A stretch of 64,000 nt of DNA from Azospirillum tabaci (GCF_014596085.1 NZ_JACCJY010000005.1:124001-188000), one strand, 5' to 3'; positions 41,928-50,180 are shown, numbered from the stretch's first letter. Numbers and translations are program-made. Notes: generated by a model from the letters alone, not told the origin.

Positions 41928-44579
41928 ATGAGCAACCCGAAGCGTTCGATCCGGTCTGCGGCCTTGGCCGCGGCGATGCTCGCCGTGACTGCCGGCCACG
42001 CGTCCTTCTGGTCCTGGCGCAACGCGCCCACTCCTGTGGACGCCGTGCCGGGTCGCATCGAATCCGTCTCCTACTCCCCGTCGGGCCGCAGCTACGACCC
42101 GAACCACCAGCCGGTGGTCGATGCGGTGGAACTGGACCGCGACATGACCGCCATCGCCGGCTTCGCCGACGGTGTGCGCACCTATTCCACGCTGGGCTCC
42201 CAGGGCGACGTGCCGGCCATCGCGGCCAAGCATGGCCTGGACGTCACGCTGGGCGTCTGGCTGAGCGACGACAAGGCCCGCAACGAGCGCGAGGTCGCCC
42301 GCGCCATCGTGCTGTCCCGCACCGTGCGCGGCATCGAGCGCGTCGTGGTCGGCAACGAGACGCTGCTGCGCGCCGAGCTGACCGACGCGGAGCTGGCCTC
42401 CTACATCCGCCGCGTCCGCGCCGGCGTGCCGAAGCACATCAAGGTCGGCACCGCCGACGTGTGGTCGGAGATCGTCAAGGCGAAGGAGACCATCGCGGCC
42501 TCGGACTACATGGGCGTCCACGTCCTGCCCTACTGGGAAGGCGTGCCCGTGGAGAACGCTCTGACCTGGATCCGCGACCGGCTGGACACCGTGCGCAAGG
42601 CGCATCCGGGCAAGCCGCTGTTCGTGGGCGAGGTGGGCTGGCCGTCGGGCGGCGAGAACTTCCACGACGCCTATCCGACGCCGCAGGCCCAGGCCTTCGT
42701 CGTCCGCAACTTCGCCGCCGAGGCGGGGATGCTCGGCATCGACTACAACGTGGTCGAGGCGTTCGACGGCGTGTGGAAGTCCAGCATCGAAGGCTCGCCC
42801 GGCCCGACCTGGGGCGTGCTCGACGCCGACCGCGCGCCGAAATGGCCGCTGGCCGGCGACGTCCCGGCCCCCTGGGGCGACCGTGCGGGCGCCGCCGTGG
42901 CGCTGGCCCTCGGCCTCGCCCTGTCGGCCTTCGCCGCCTTCCGCCGCCGCACCAACATGACCTACGCGCTGGCCGCGTCGGTGGGCGCCAACATCGTCGG
43001 CTTCGGCGTCGGGTCCGCCGTCGCCGGCGCCTACGCCGAATACTTCACCTTCGGCGCCGCGACCACCTGGGGCTCCGCCTTCCTGCTGGGCGCGCTGATG
43101 ATGTCGGTGGCCTTCGCCGACCTGACCGAGGTGGCCCGCCGCCTGTTCACCGGCCGCGCCCCGGCCCTGCTGCCGCGGGTTCCCGCGGTGCCGGAGCACA
43201 AGCCGATGGTGTCGGTGCACATCGCCGCCTGCCGCGAGCAGCCGGACGTGCTGGCCGCCACGCTGACCTCGCTGGCCCGCGTCGACTACCCGGACTACGA
43301 GGTCGTCGTCCTCATCAACAACACCGAGGACGAGGCGCTGGTCCGCCCGGTCGAGGAGCTGTGCGCGGAGCTGGGTCCGAAGTTCAAGTTCCACTGGTAC
43401 AAGAAGATCAGCGGCTTCAAGGCCGGCGCGCTGAACGCCGCGCTGCGCCACACCGACCCGCGGGCCGAGATCGTCGCCGTGCTCGACGCCGACTACACGG
43501 TCGAGCCGGACTGGCTGAACAAGCTGGCCCCGACCTTCGCCGACCCGCGTGTCGGCATCGTCCAGGCCCCGCAGGAGCACCGCGACGGTCATGAGACGCC
43601 GCTGAAGGCCGCCATGACCGCCGAGTACCGCCCCTTCTTCGACGTCGGCATGCAGGAGGGTCTGACCTCCCAGGCCTTCGTCTGCCACGGCACGATGATC
43701 ATGCTGCGCCGCTCCGCCATGGAGCAGGTCGGCGGCTGGTCGGAAGAGGGCATCTGCGAGGACACCGAGCTGGGCATCCGCATCCTGTCGGCCGGCTACC
43801 GCGCCGCCTACACCGACGAGCGGCTGGGCCAGGGCCTCGCCCCCGATAACTTCATGCAGTTCCGCAAGCAGCGCGACCGCTGGGTCTTCGGTTCGACCCA
43901 GATCCTGCGCGCCCACTGGCGGAAGTTCCTGCCCGGCGCCACGGAGCTGACGGTCGGCCAGAAGATCGGCTACCTGACCAACTGGGCGCGCTGGTGGTCC
44001 GACGCGGTGGGCGTGCTGGCCGCCGGTGCGGCGGTCACCTGGACCTTCGCGTCGCTGGTCCTGCCGCTGCACCTGCCGCCGGTCCAGGCCACCGCCGCGG
44101 TGCTGGGTGCCCTGATCCTGCGCGCCGGGTCGAGCCTGCTGGCCTCGCGCTACGCCTCCGGCAACTCGTGGAAGGAGAGCTTCGGGGCCTGCGCCGTGGG
44201 CATGGCGCTGTCCACCACGGTGGCGCTGGCTGCGCTCCGCGGCGTGGTCCGCAAGCGCGACGCCTTCCGCGTTACCGCCAAGGGCGGCAAGCGGACCCAG
44301 GGCGCCTTCTGCGCCAAGCCGGAAGCTTGGCTGTCGGGCGCACTGCTGGTCTCCGCGGTGACCGCGTGGTTCGCCAACCCGCTGGGCACCCTGTCGCTGG
44401 AGCTGTGGGCGATCCTGCTGATGGCAATGGCCGTGCCCAACCTGATGGCCGTGGGCCTCGCGATCGGCGACATGCTGCCCGCCGGCACCCCGCGCCCGGC
44501 GCCGCTGCCCGCCCCGCAGGGCGTGGCCCAGCCCGCCGCCGCGCAGGTCAAGGCCGCCAACGAGCCGGTCGCCGCGTAA
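41928..44579 (+). CDS. GH17-GT2 fusion, NdvB-type beta-1,3/1,6-glucan synthase
   Basis: 883 residues from ATG 41928. After a signal-anchor comes an exported GH17 domain (about 40-300) with both catalytic acids: E144 in VVGNETLLR and E235 in GEVGWPSGG. Four membrane helices at about 320-410 lead to a cytoplasmic GT2 domain with LDADYTVEPDW, EDTELG and QRDRW, and further helices follow. Bradyrhizobium NdvB has the same two-domain plan and makes cyclic beta-(1,3),(1,6)-glucan important for osmotic adaptation and symbiosis. GH17 would act as the transglycosylating partner. A strong terminator follows. Confidence 0.9.
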   Translation: MSNPKRSIRSAALAAAMLAVTAGHASFWSWRNAPTPVDAVPGRIESVSYSPSGRSYDPNHQPVVDAVELDRDMTAIAGFADGVRTYSTLGSQGDVPAIAAKHGLDVTLGVWLSDDKARNEREVARAIVLSRTVRGIERVVVGNETLLRAELTDAELASYIRRVRAGVPKHIKVGTADVWSEIVKAKETIAASDYMGVHVLPYWEGVPVENALTWIRDRLDTVRKAHPGKPLFVGEVGWPSGGENFHDAYPTPQAQAFVVRNFAAEAGMLGIDYNVVEAFDGVWKSSIEGSPGPTWGVLDADRAPKWPLAGDVPAPWGDRAGAAVALALGLALSAFAAFRRRTNMTYALAASVGANIVGFGVGSAVAGAYAEYFTFGAATTWGSAFLLGALMMSVAFADLTEVARRLFTGRAPALLPRVPAVPEHKPMVSVHIAACREQPDVLAATLTSLARVDYPDYEVVVLINNTEDEALVRPVEELCAELGPKFKFHWYKKISGFKAGALNAALRHTDPRAEIVAVLDADYTVEPDWLNKLAPTFADPRVGIVQAPQEHRDGHETPLKAAMTAEYRPFFDVGMQEGLTSQAFVCHGTMIMLRRSAMEQVGGWSEEGICEDTELGIRILSAGYRAAYTDERLGQGLAPDNFMQFRKQRDRWVFGSTQILRAHWRKFLPGATELTVGQKIGYLTNWARWWSDAVGVLAAGAAVTWTFASLVLPLHLPPVQATAAVLGALILRAGSSLLASRYASGNSWKESFGACAVGMALSTTVALAALRGVVRKRDAFRVTAKGGKRTQGAFCAKPEAWLSGALLVSAVTAWFANPLGTLSLELWAILLMAMAVPNLMAVGLAIGDMLPAGTPRPAPLPAPQGVAQPAAAQVKAANEPVAA

Positions 44580-44597
44580 CCTTGCAACCTTGAACGG

Positions 44598-44636
44598 AGA
44601 AAGCCCCCTTGCCGCCGGCAAGGGGGCTTTTCTTTG
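44598..44636. terminator. Bidirectional terminator between glucan synthase and secreted-protein cluster
   Basis: AAGCCCCCTTGCC (44601-44613), 3-nt loop, GGCAAGGGGGCTT (44617-44629), with A-run before and T-run after. It serves the rightward glucan synthase gene and the leftward gene ending at 44645. Confidence 0.92.
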
Positions 44637-44644
44637 TCGAGGGC

Positions 44645-45484
44645 TCAGCGCTTGCCTTTCTTGCCCTGGATGCTGGTGATTTGCTGGGAGGCGACGTTGC
44701 CCTGGCCCATGGCGGCGTTGAAGGCGCTGCCGACGTTGTTGAACTGGATGCCGCCGCTGGCCAGGGCCGCGGGCAGATGCGGCAGCGGACCGAAGTTGCT
44801 CATCACCGGGTCGAAGAAGCCGTCGGGCGGCGGACCGCCGTTGCCGGTGGTCACGCCCGGCTGGGGCTTTGGCGCCGGAGCCTTGGCCGGCACCGGAGGG
44901 GCGGCTTGGACCGGTGCGGGCGCCTGACCGGCGGAGGCCTGCGGGGCAGCCTGCTCTGCGACACCACCACCAGCGACGCCACCACCGCCACCGCCGGCCG
45001 ACCCGTCCGCACCCTGGATGATGAACTGCTCCGTCACGTTGCTGTCGCCGAAGGACAGGGCCAGCGAGCTGTCGAAGTTGTTCACGATGAAGGGCGCGTC
45101 GATGAAGGTGAAGGACGGCACGATGGGTTCCGGCGGCGGCTGGCGGCTGGCGGCCAGCGCCTGGCCCTTGTTGAAGCCGCCCAGGAAGCCGGCGTCGCCA
45201 CGGATCTTGGCGATGGCCTGCTGGTGCTTGGCCTGCCGGCTGACGTTGGGGTTGGTCACCGTCGCCCCCGGAGGCGCACCGCGCTGGGCGGCGTTGACGA
45301 AGACGGGCTGGCGCGGCAGCAGCGGCGGCATTCCCATGCCCATCCCCATCGACATGCCGACCGCCGCGCCCAGTTGCGGGTTGACGGAGAAACCGCCGGC
45401 GTCCTGGGCGGCGGCGGTTCCGCCCAGCAGCGCCAGGGCGGCGAGGCCGGAAAGCAGCGGCGCGAAGCGGCGGGTGCGGACCAT
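44645..45484 (-). CDS. Secreted Gly/Pro-rich protein with curlin-like motifs (cluster gene 3)
   Basis: 279 residues from the ATG at 45484 with AGAGGAG upstream. A signal peptide (FAPLLSGLAALALLGGTAAA) precedes a Met/Gly run (GMSMGMGMGM), a segment ending SLALSFGDSNVTEQFIIQG (140-158), a poly-Gly and Ala/Pro-rich linker, and FNAAMGQGNVASQQITSIQG (255-274). The last two share the pattern of curlin repeats (A..G.GN.A.Q, ending QG). A 23-bp motif at 45539 is shared with the cluster's first gene. Function unknown; an extracellular fibre component is the leading idea. Confidence 0.65.
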   Translation of the reverse strand: MVRTRRFAPLLSGLAALALLGGTAAAQDAGGFSVNPQLGAAVGMSMGMGMGMPPLLPRQPVFVNAAQRGAPPGATVTNPNVSRQAKHQQAIAKIRGDAGFLGGFNKGQALAASRQPPPEPIVPSFTFIDAPFIVNNFDSSLALSFGDSNVTEQFIIQGADGSAGGGGGGVAGGGVAEQAAPQASAGQAPAPVQAAPPVPAKAPAPKPQPGVTTGNGGPPPDGFFDPVMSNFGPLPHLPAALASGGIQFNNVGSAFNAAMGQGNVASQQITSIQGKKGKR

Positions 45485-45538
45485 GGCGGGGCTCCTCTGT
45501 TCGGCGGTGTGCGCTGATCCTAAGGCGGCCGAGCGGGG

Positions 45539-45561
45539 CGCCGCTGTGAGGCGGGCCACAG
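45539..45561 (-). promoter_or_regulatory. CRP-like palindrome upstream of cluster gene 3
   Basis: CGCCGCTGTG-N4-GGGCCACAG, identical outside the 4-bp spacer to 46540-46562. Read leftward it contains TGTGG-N6-TCACA, the spacing of CRP-family sites. It is 55 bp before the start codon. Confidence 0.55.
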
Positions 45562-45586
45562 GTGCCGTGTTTTGTGCCGCCGGGCT

Positions 45587-45937
45587 TTACGCCTCTTCCT
45601 CAAAAGGGAAGTTCTTGCCGAAGGGATGGTCGGGCATTGGGATGGCCTGCGGGGGCAGCGGCGGCATGGGCATCGGCTTCAGGTCGGGCTGCGACGGGCC
45701 GCGGCGGCAGACGGTGTGGCCGTTGACGGTTTCGCAGGTCAGCGCGCCCGGTCCGGTCACGCAGGTGGTCCGGTCGTTGACCGTCTGGCACGACAGCGAG
45801 CCCGAGCCGCGGCTGCACACCGTCTTCCCGTTGACCGTTTGGCAGGCGAGATTTTCGGCGGCGGCGGTCTGCGGGGTTCCGGCCAGGACCAGGATGGCGG
45901 CGAGCGTACCGAAGACCGGCAGGGCGAAGCGAAGCAT
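45587..45937 (-). CDS. Secreted protein with three 18-residue CX8C repeats (cluster gene 2)
   Basis: 116 residues from the ATG at 45937. A signal peptide (FGTLAAILVLAGTPQTAAA) precedes three tandem units of exactly 18 residues: C32-QTVNGKTV-C41, C50-QTVNDRTT-C59, C68-ETVNGHTV-C77. Each probably closes a disulphide-bonded beta hairpin. A proline-rich, acidic tail ends FEEEA. I do not recognise a named family. It lies 90 bp downstream of cluster gene 1 and 102 bp upstream of gene 3 on the same strand. Confidence 0.7.
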   Translation of the reverse strand: MLRFALPVFGTLAAILVLAGTPQTAAAENLACQTVNGKTVCSRGSGSLSCQTVNDRTTCVTGPGALTCETVNGHTVCRRGPSQPDLKPMPMPPLPPQAIPMPDHPFGKNFPFEEEA

Positions 45938-46027
45938 GACGGCAGTCCTCCAATGAGGAATCCGGAAACGGGCACCGCCGGGCAAAGGCCGTTTGAAGTG
46001 ATGCCCGACGGCGCCCTGCGGGGCGGA

Positions 46028-46474
46028 TCACTGGGCCTTAAGACCGAACAGATTCTGTCCGGCGGTGTTGCCGATGCCGGCGCCGACGTTGGTCGTCACC
46101 CCGACGTTGGTGTCCAGCAGGCCGCCCTTGCCGAAGCCGAAGGTGACGCCGGTGACGTTCTGTTTGGCCTTGTTGCCGATGCCGGCGGCGACGTTGGTGG
46201 CGACGCCGACGTTGGTGTTCACCAGCGACCCGCCGGTGCCCTGCTGCATGGCGAACACGTTTTGCTTGGCCTTGTTGCCGATCCCCGCGGCGAGATTTGT
46301 CGCGATGCCGACGTTGGTGCTGGAGAGGGAGGGCGCCGCGGCGAAGGGGCTGCCGAAGCCCGGCTGCATCATCATCGGATTGACCGGCACGCCGCCAGTC
46401 TTGAGGTCGTTGGCGAAAGCCGGGGCAGCGAGCAGCGTGGCGGCAGCGGCGACGATCAGGGTCAGGCGGCGCAT
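46028..46474 (-). CDS. Secreted protein with three curlin-like repeats (cluster gene 1)
   Basis: 148 residues: signal peptide (LTLIVAAAATLLAAPAFA), a short linker, then three repeats starting TNVG at residues 53, 87 and 122. Each unit reads TNVG.ATN.AAGIGNKAKQN with little change. GIGNKAKQN resembles the GSGNKANITQ-type repeats of the curli nucleator CsgB, which fold into stacked amyloid beta-solenoid rungs. GGAGGAG lies upstream of the ATG. A CRP-like palindrome is 66 bp in front. The curli-like reading is inference; no csgG homologue is present in the window. Confidence 0.65.
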   Translation of the reverse strand: MRRLTLIVAAAATLLAAPAFANDLKTGGVPVNPMMMQPGFGSPFAAAPSLSSTNVGIATNLAAGIGNKAKQNVFAMQQGTGGSLVNTNVGVATNVAAGIGNKAKQNVTGVTFGFGKGGLLDTNVGVTTNVGAGIGNTAGQNLFGLKAQ

Positions 46475-46539
46475 GGGCGGGGTCTCCTCCGGGGTGTGGG
46501 GCGATGTCCGTGGAGGAGAGGGTAGGCGGATGCCGCCCC

Positions 46540-46562
46540 CGCCGCTGTGGCCTGGGCCACAG
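46540..46562 (-). promoter_or_regulatory. CRP-like palindrome upstream of cluster gene 1
   Basis: CGCCGCTGTG-N4-GGGCCACAG; the inner part CTGTGGCC-TG-GGCCACAG (46545-46562) is a perfect palindrome. The same 19 fixed bases recur at 45539-45561. Spacing TGTG-N8-CACA equals that of CRP-family operators. Confidence 0.55.
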
Positions 46563-46596
46563 TCGGGGGTGATTTGGAGATGTTTGGAAAACTGTG

Positions 46597-46650
46597 GCCC
46601 CTTCCCTAACCTTCCCCTGCGACAGCGGGGGAGGGCCGGGGTGGGGCAAG
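46597..46650. repeat. Dispersed GC-rich palindromic repeat, copy 1
   Basis: GCCCC-TTCCCTAACCTTCCCCTGC and GCGGGGGAGGG-CCGGGGTGGGGC form a long imperfect hairpin. The stop of the leftward topoisomerase gene is 7 bp away. It is closely related to the element at 61943-62001. Confidence 0.8.
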
Positions 46651-46657
46651 CCGACGC

Positions 46658-48889
46658 TCAGCGCGCGTGTTGGTCCAGGAACCGGCGGCAGGAATCGAAG
46701 TCCTGGAGCACCGTGTCCGGCAACTCCACACCCTTGTGGTCGGCGAGGCTGCGGGCGAAGGCGACCATCTTGTCCGTCGGTGCCTTGCGCCGTGCCCCAC
46801 TCGACGGTGCGGCGGGTGCCGGCGGGGCGGCGTCGGCCACCGGAGCGATCGAGTCGGGGACCTCCGGCGCGGCCTTCCCCTTGCGGCTGCGGCGGGGCTT
46901 CTTCGGCGCTTCGCCGTCCATCCCGACCGCGGCGACCGCCGCCTTGCGCGTGCGCGTGCGCGGCGCTGCACCGGCAGCGCGCGGGCTGGTCGAGCGTCGC
47001 CGCCCGACGCCCCGCCCAGCGCGGATCGGACCGCCGCGGACGCCGAGATCCACCGCCGGCCCCCGGTTGCCGACCAGCACCCCGATCAGACGCCCGGCCT
47101 CGTCGGCGATGCCGTCGATGACGCTGCGGAAATCGGCGCGTCCGACCACCACCTCGTCCAGCCGCATTTCCCACAGGGCGGTGGTGCCGGGATCGACCAG
47201 GGTGGGGGCGGCGCCGCGCAGCGTCTCGAACAACTGCAGCCCGGCGGGTGTGGGCACCAGCCATTTGCCGTCGGCTCCCAGCAGATTCTGCCGCCGCAGG
47301 CCCTTGATGATCTCGGCGCGGGTGGCCGGGGTGCCGATGCCCTTGGCCTCCTTCAGCCGGTCGCGCAGCGCCGGGTCCTCGACGAAGCGCCAGGCGTTCT
47401 GCATGGCGTCGACCAGCGTGCCCTCGTTGTAGCGCGGCGGCGCCTGGGTCCGCTTGGCCTCCACCCGTGGCTCGGACAGGCGGGCCGGCTCGCCGTCGGC
47501 CAGCGGGGGGAGGGTCTGCTCCTCCTCCTTCTCGTCGGGCTTGCCGTCCGTCTCGGCGGAGCCGAAGGCCGCCTTCCAGCCGAGTTTCAGGGGGATGCGC
47601 CCGACCGCGCGGAAGACCACCGGTTTGCCCTCGACGGGAACGTTCATCAGGACGGTGGTCTGCCGGTACTCGTAGTCGGGCATGACGGCGGCGAGGTAGG
47701 AGCGGCAGATCAGCGCGTAGAGCCGCTTCTCGTCGTCGGTCAGGCGGTTCAGCCGGCTTTCCAGATCGTCCAGCACGTTGACGTTGGGCACGATGGCGTG
47801 GTGCGACACGCCCTCCAGCGCCTTGTCGCAGAAATGACCGGACTTGCCGCGGCGGATCACCGGGCGGGAAATGTCCAGGTGGGCGAAGCCGCGCAGCCGG
47901 GTCAGCGCCCCGGTGATCGCCGGAACGTCGGCGATCTGGTTCTCCGACAGGTAGCGCGCCTCGGCGCGCGGGTAGGTGATGAGCTTCTTGCCCTCGCCGT
48001 CGTAAAGCTCCTGCGCGACCTCCAGCGTGCGGTCGGCGGTCCAGCCCCAGCGCTGGCCGCAGGTCTTCTGCAGCGCGGGCAGGTCGTAGAGCTTCGGCGG
48101 GGCCTGCCGCCGGTCCTCCACCGTCACCGACAGCGGGCCGCCATGGCCATCCGCGGCACGGGCGATGGCCTCGGCGCGGGCGCGGTCCTTGATGCGGTCC
48201 TTCGGCGGCGGGGCGTGGCGCATCAGGAAGGAGCCGCCCGCGGCGGTGGCCGTCGCCACGACCTCGAAATAATCCTCCGGCTTGAAGTTGCGGATCTCCA
48301 ACTCGCGCAGGCAGACGATGGACAGGGTCGGCGTCTTTACCCGCCCGATGCCGATCACGCCCCGCGTCCCCGGCGCCAGCAGCGTCTTCGTCGCCGTGCG
48401 GGTCAGGGAGAGGTTGAAGATCTGGTCGGCCTGCTGGCGCGCCACCGCCGCCTCGTAGAGCGGGCGAAGCTCGGTGTTCGGCTTCAGCTTCGCGAAGGCG
48501 TCGCGGATCGTCTTGGGGTCCTGGGCGGTGAACAGGGCGCGCTGCACCCGCCCGCGAAAGCCCAGATGCTCCAGGATCTCCTGGCCGATCAGCTGCCCTT
48601 CGCGGTCGCAGTCGGTGGCGAGGATGACCTGATCGCAGCCCTTCAGCGCCGCCTTGATCGCCGCCAGCTTCGCCGTTTTGTTACCGCCGCTGTCCGGCCG
48701 GGTCGGGTAGAGTCCGTCCGGCTTCAGCAGGGTGGGCGACCAGCGCTTCCAGTCCGGGTTCACCTCGTCCGGTTCGGCCAGCCGCAGCAGGTGTCCCTCG
48801 GCCGGCAGGATGCGCCCGTAGCGATCCCCCAGCGCGGCGCGCAGGTCCTTTGCCTGACTGGATTTTTCCGTGATGATGAGCGTGGCCAT
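46658..48889 (-). CDS. topB: DNA topoisomerase III (type IA)
   Basis: 743 residues from the ATG at 48889 (another ATG three codons upstream). TOPRIM domain: ITEKSSQAKDLRAAL and ILATDCDREGQLIGQE. The active-site tyrosine is in KLITYPRAEARYLSE, matching TopB. The RVKTPTLSIVCLRE and GIGTPATRAEII blocks are conserved. There are no C-terminal zinc fingers. Instead, after a Lys/Arg/Ala-rich linker, the protein ends in TDKMVAFARSLADHKGVELP ... CRRFLDQH, a small helical domain found at the end of several topoisomerases. It resolves single-stranded catenanes and recombination intermediates. Confidence 0.92.
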   Translation of the reverse strand: MATLIITEKSSQAKDLRAALGDRYGRILPAEGHLLRLAEPDEVNPDWKRWSPTLLKPDGLYPTRPDSGGNKTAKLAAIKAALKGCDQVILATDCDREGQLIGQEILEHLGFRGRVQRALFTAQDPKTIRDAFAKLKPNTELRPLYEAAVARQQADQIFNLSLTRTATKTLLAPGTRGVIGIGRVKTPTLSIVCLRELEIRNFKPEDYFEVVATATAAGGSFLMRHAPPPKDRIKDRARAEAIARAADGHGGPLSVTVEDRRQAPPKLYDLPALQKTCGQRWGWTADRTLEVAQELYDGEGKKLITYPRAEARYLSENQIADVPAITGALTRLRGFAHLDISRPVIRRGKSGHFCDKALEGVSHHAIVPNVNVLDDLESRLNRLTDDEKRLYALICRSYLAAVMPDYEYRQTTVLMNVPVEGKPVVFRAVGRIPLKLGWKAAFGSAETDGKPDEKEEEQTLPPLADGEPARLSEPRVEAKRTQAPPRYNEGTLVDAMQNAWRFVEDPALRDRLKEAKGIGTPATRAEIIKGLRRQNLLGADGKWLVPTPAGLQLFETLRGAAPTLVDPGTTALWEMRLDEVVVGRADFRSVIDGIADEAGRLIGVLVGNRGPAVDLGVRGGPIRAGRGVGRRRSTSPRAAGAAPRTRTRKAAVAAVGMDGEAPKKPRRSRKGKAAPEVPDSIAPVADAAPPAPAAPSSGARRKAPTDKMVAFARSLADHKGVELPDTVLQDFDSCRRFLDQHAR

Positions 48890-48910
48890 GGCCGCCATGG
48901 TAAGACGAAC

Positions 48911-49720
48911 ATGAAAACGTATCAAGAACACTTGAAGGCCATTCGGAGCGGATTCCTGATCGTCGTGCCGCTTCTCGTAGCCGCACTGCCGGCCATGGCG
49001 CAGAATCCGCTGCTGCCGGGGATCGGGGAGAAGGACCGGCGGGTGGTGGTGGACGCCAGCCATGCGCCGTGGAACAGCCTCGTCAAGGTGCAGAGCAATC
49101 TCGGCGCGCGCTGCACCGGCGTGCTGGTGGCGCCGCGCCGGGTGGTCACCGCCGCCCACTGCCTGCTCAACCGGGCGCAGCGTTTCCTGCCGGCCTCCTC
49201 CCTGCACGTCCTGTTCGGCTACGAGCGCGGGGAGTACCGGCAGCACCGCGCCGTCGCCGCGCTGGAGACCGGCGGCCCCTACGACACCAAGCGGCGGCTG
49301 GACGGGCTGGTCGGCGACTGGGCGGTGCTGACTCTGGACGGCGACGCGCCGGAGGGGATGCCGCCGCTGCCGCTCGCCCGAGTCCCGCCGGACGCCGGCA
49401 CGCCGCTGATGCTCGGCGGCTACAGCCAGGACAAGGCGCACCTCGTCACCGCCGACACCGGCTGCGCGGCGCGCGGCATCAACGACACCGACCGTGGGCC
49501 GCTGCTGGTCCACGACTGCGACGGGACGCGCGGGGTGAGCGGAGCGGCGCTGCTGGTGCGCACGCCCAGCGGGGATGGGGGCGAGGACGGGGCGGGGGAG
49601 GGCTGGGCGGTCGCCGGCATCGCGGTGGCCGCGGTCAGCGGTCCCAATCCCCGCAACATCGCCGTGCCGAGCGCCGCTTTCGTGGCCGCGGTGGAGGGAA
49701 ATACGCCTTCTTTGCGGTGA
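48911..49720 (+). CDS. Secreted trypsin-like serine peptidase
   Basis: 269 residues from ATG 48911. A signal peptide (FLIVVPLLVAALPAMA) is followed by an S1-type fold with triad H83 (TAAHC), D136 (GDWAVL) and S210 (RGVSGAAL). C84 and three further cysteines are placed for disulphides. The oxyanion loop reads GVSGA rather than GDSGG, a variation common in V8-like bacterial peptidases. Its start is only 21 bp from the divergent topB start, so the two promoters overlap. Confidence 0.85.
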   Translation: MKTYQEHLKAIRSGFLIVVPLLVAALPAMAQNPLLPGIGEKDRRVVVDASHAPWNSLVKVQSNLGARCTGVLVAPRRVVTAAHCLLNRAQRFLPASSLHVLFGYERGEYRQHRAVAALETGGPYDTKRRLDGLVGDWAVLTLDGDAPEGMPPLPLARVPPDAGTPLMLGGYSQDKAHLVTADTGCAARGINDTDRGPLLVHDCDGTRGVSGAALLVRTPSGDGGEDGAGEGWAVAGIAVAAVSGPNPRNIAVPSAAFVAAVEGNTPSLR

Positions 49721-49832
49721 TGCACGGGCGCGGGGCAGCTTTGAGCGGTGACGCCTCATTTTTTGCTAGGCCCCTGGACGTGAATCGCATAGACGTACGC
49801 GCGTTCAAGACCCCGTAACCGGAGCCGTACCG

Positions 49833-50180
49833 ATGTCGATCCAGCGCTTCCATTCCGGACCGCGCATGAGCCAGATGGTCATCCACAAGGACACGGTCTA
49901 TCTGGCCGGCCAGGTGGCCAACGATCCGACTCCGGACGTGGAGACGCAGACCCGCCAGATCCTGGGCCAGATCGACGCCCTGCTGGCCGAGGGCGGCTCC
50001 GACAAGAGCAAGCTGCTGTCCGCCACGATCTATCTGACGGACATGGCCAGCTTCGGCGCGATGAACAAGGCGTGGGAAGCCTGGGTCGATACGGCCAACC
50101 CGCCCGCCCGCGCCACGGTGGAAGCGAAGCTCGCCGCGCCGGAGTATCTCGTTGAAATTCAGGTGACCGCGGCCAAATAA
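49833..50180 (+). CDS. RidA-family reactive-enamine deaminase
   Basis: 115 residues, normal RidA length. MSIQRFHSGPRMSQMV, YLAGQVANDPTPDVETQTRQ and the PPARATVEAKLAAPEYLVEI ending, with the conserved Arg that binds the carboxylate, are present. RidA proteins hydrolyse reactive enamine/imine intermediates made by PLP enzymes. This sequence lacks the canonical GxIPxD stretch of housekeeping RidA (here GQVANDP), so it belongs to another subgroup. A hairpin terminator lies 84 bp downstream. Confidence 0.88.
   Translation: MSIQRFHSGPRMSQMVIHKDTVYLAGQVANDPTPDVETQTRQILGQIDALLAEGGSDKSKLLSATIYLTDMASFGAMNKAWEAWVDTANPPARATVEAKLAAPEYLVEIQVTAAK

Noticed and set aside
41472..44621. 1049-codon open frame on the minus strand
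   Set aside because: Only its last 87 codons (41472-41735) are credible, with their own ribosome site; the rest is antisense to the glucan synthase, whose catalytic motifs are clear.
46597..46650. GC-rich repeat considered as part of a CRISPR array
   Set aside because: The two copies are 15 kb apart, palindromic and without regular spacers or cas genes.
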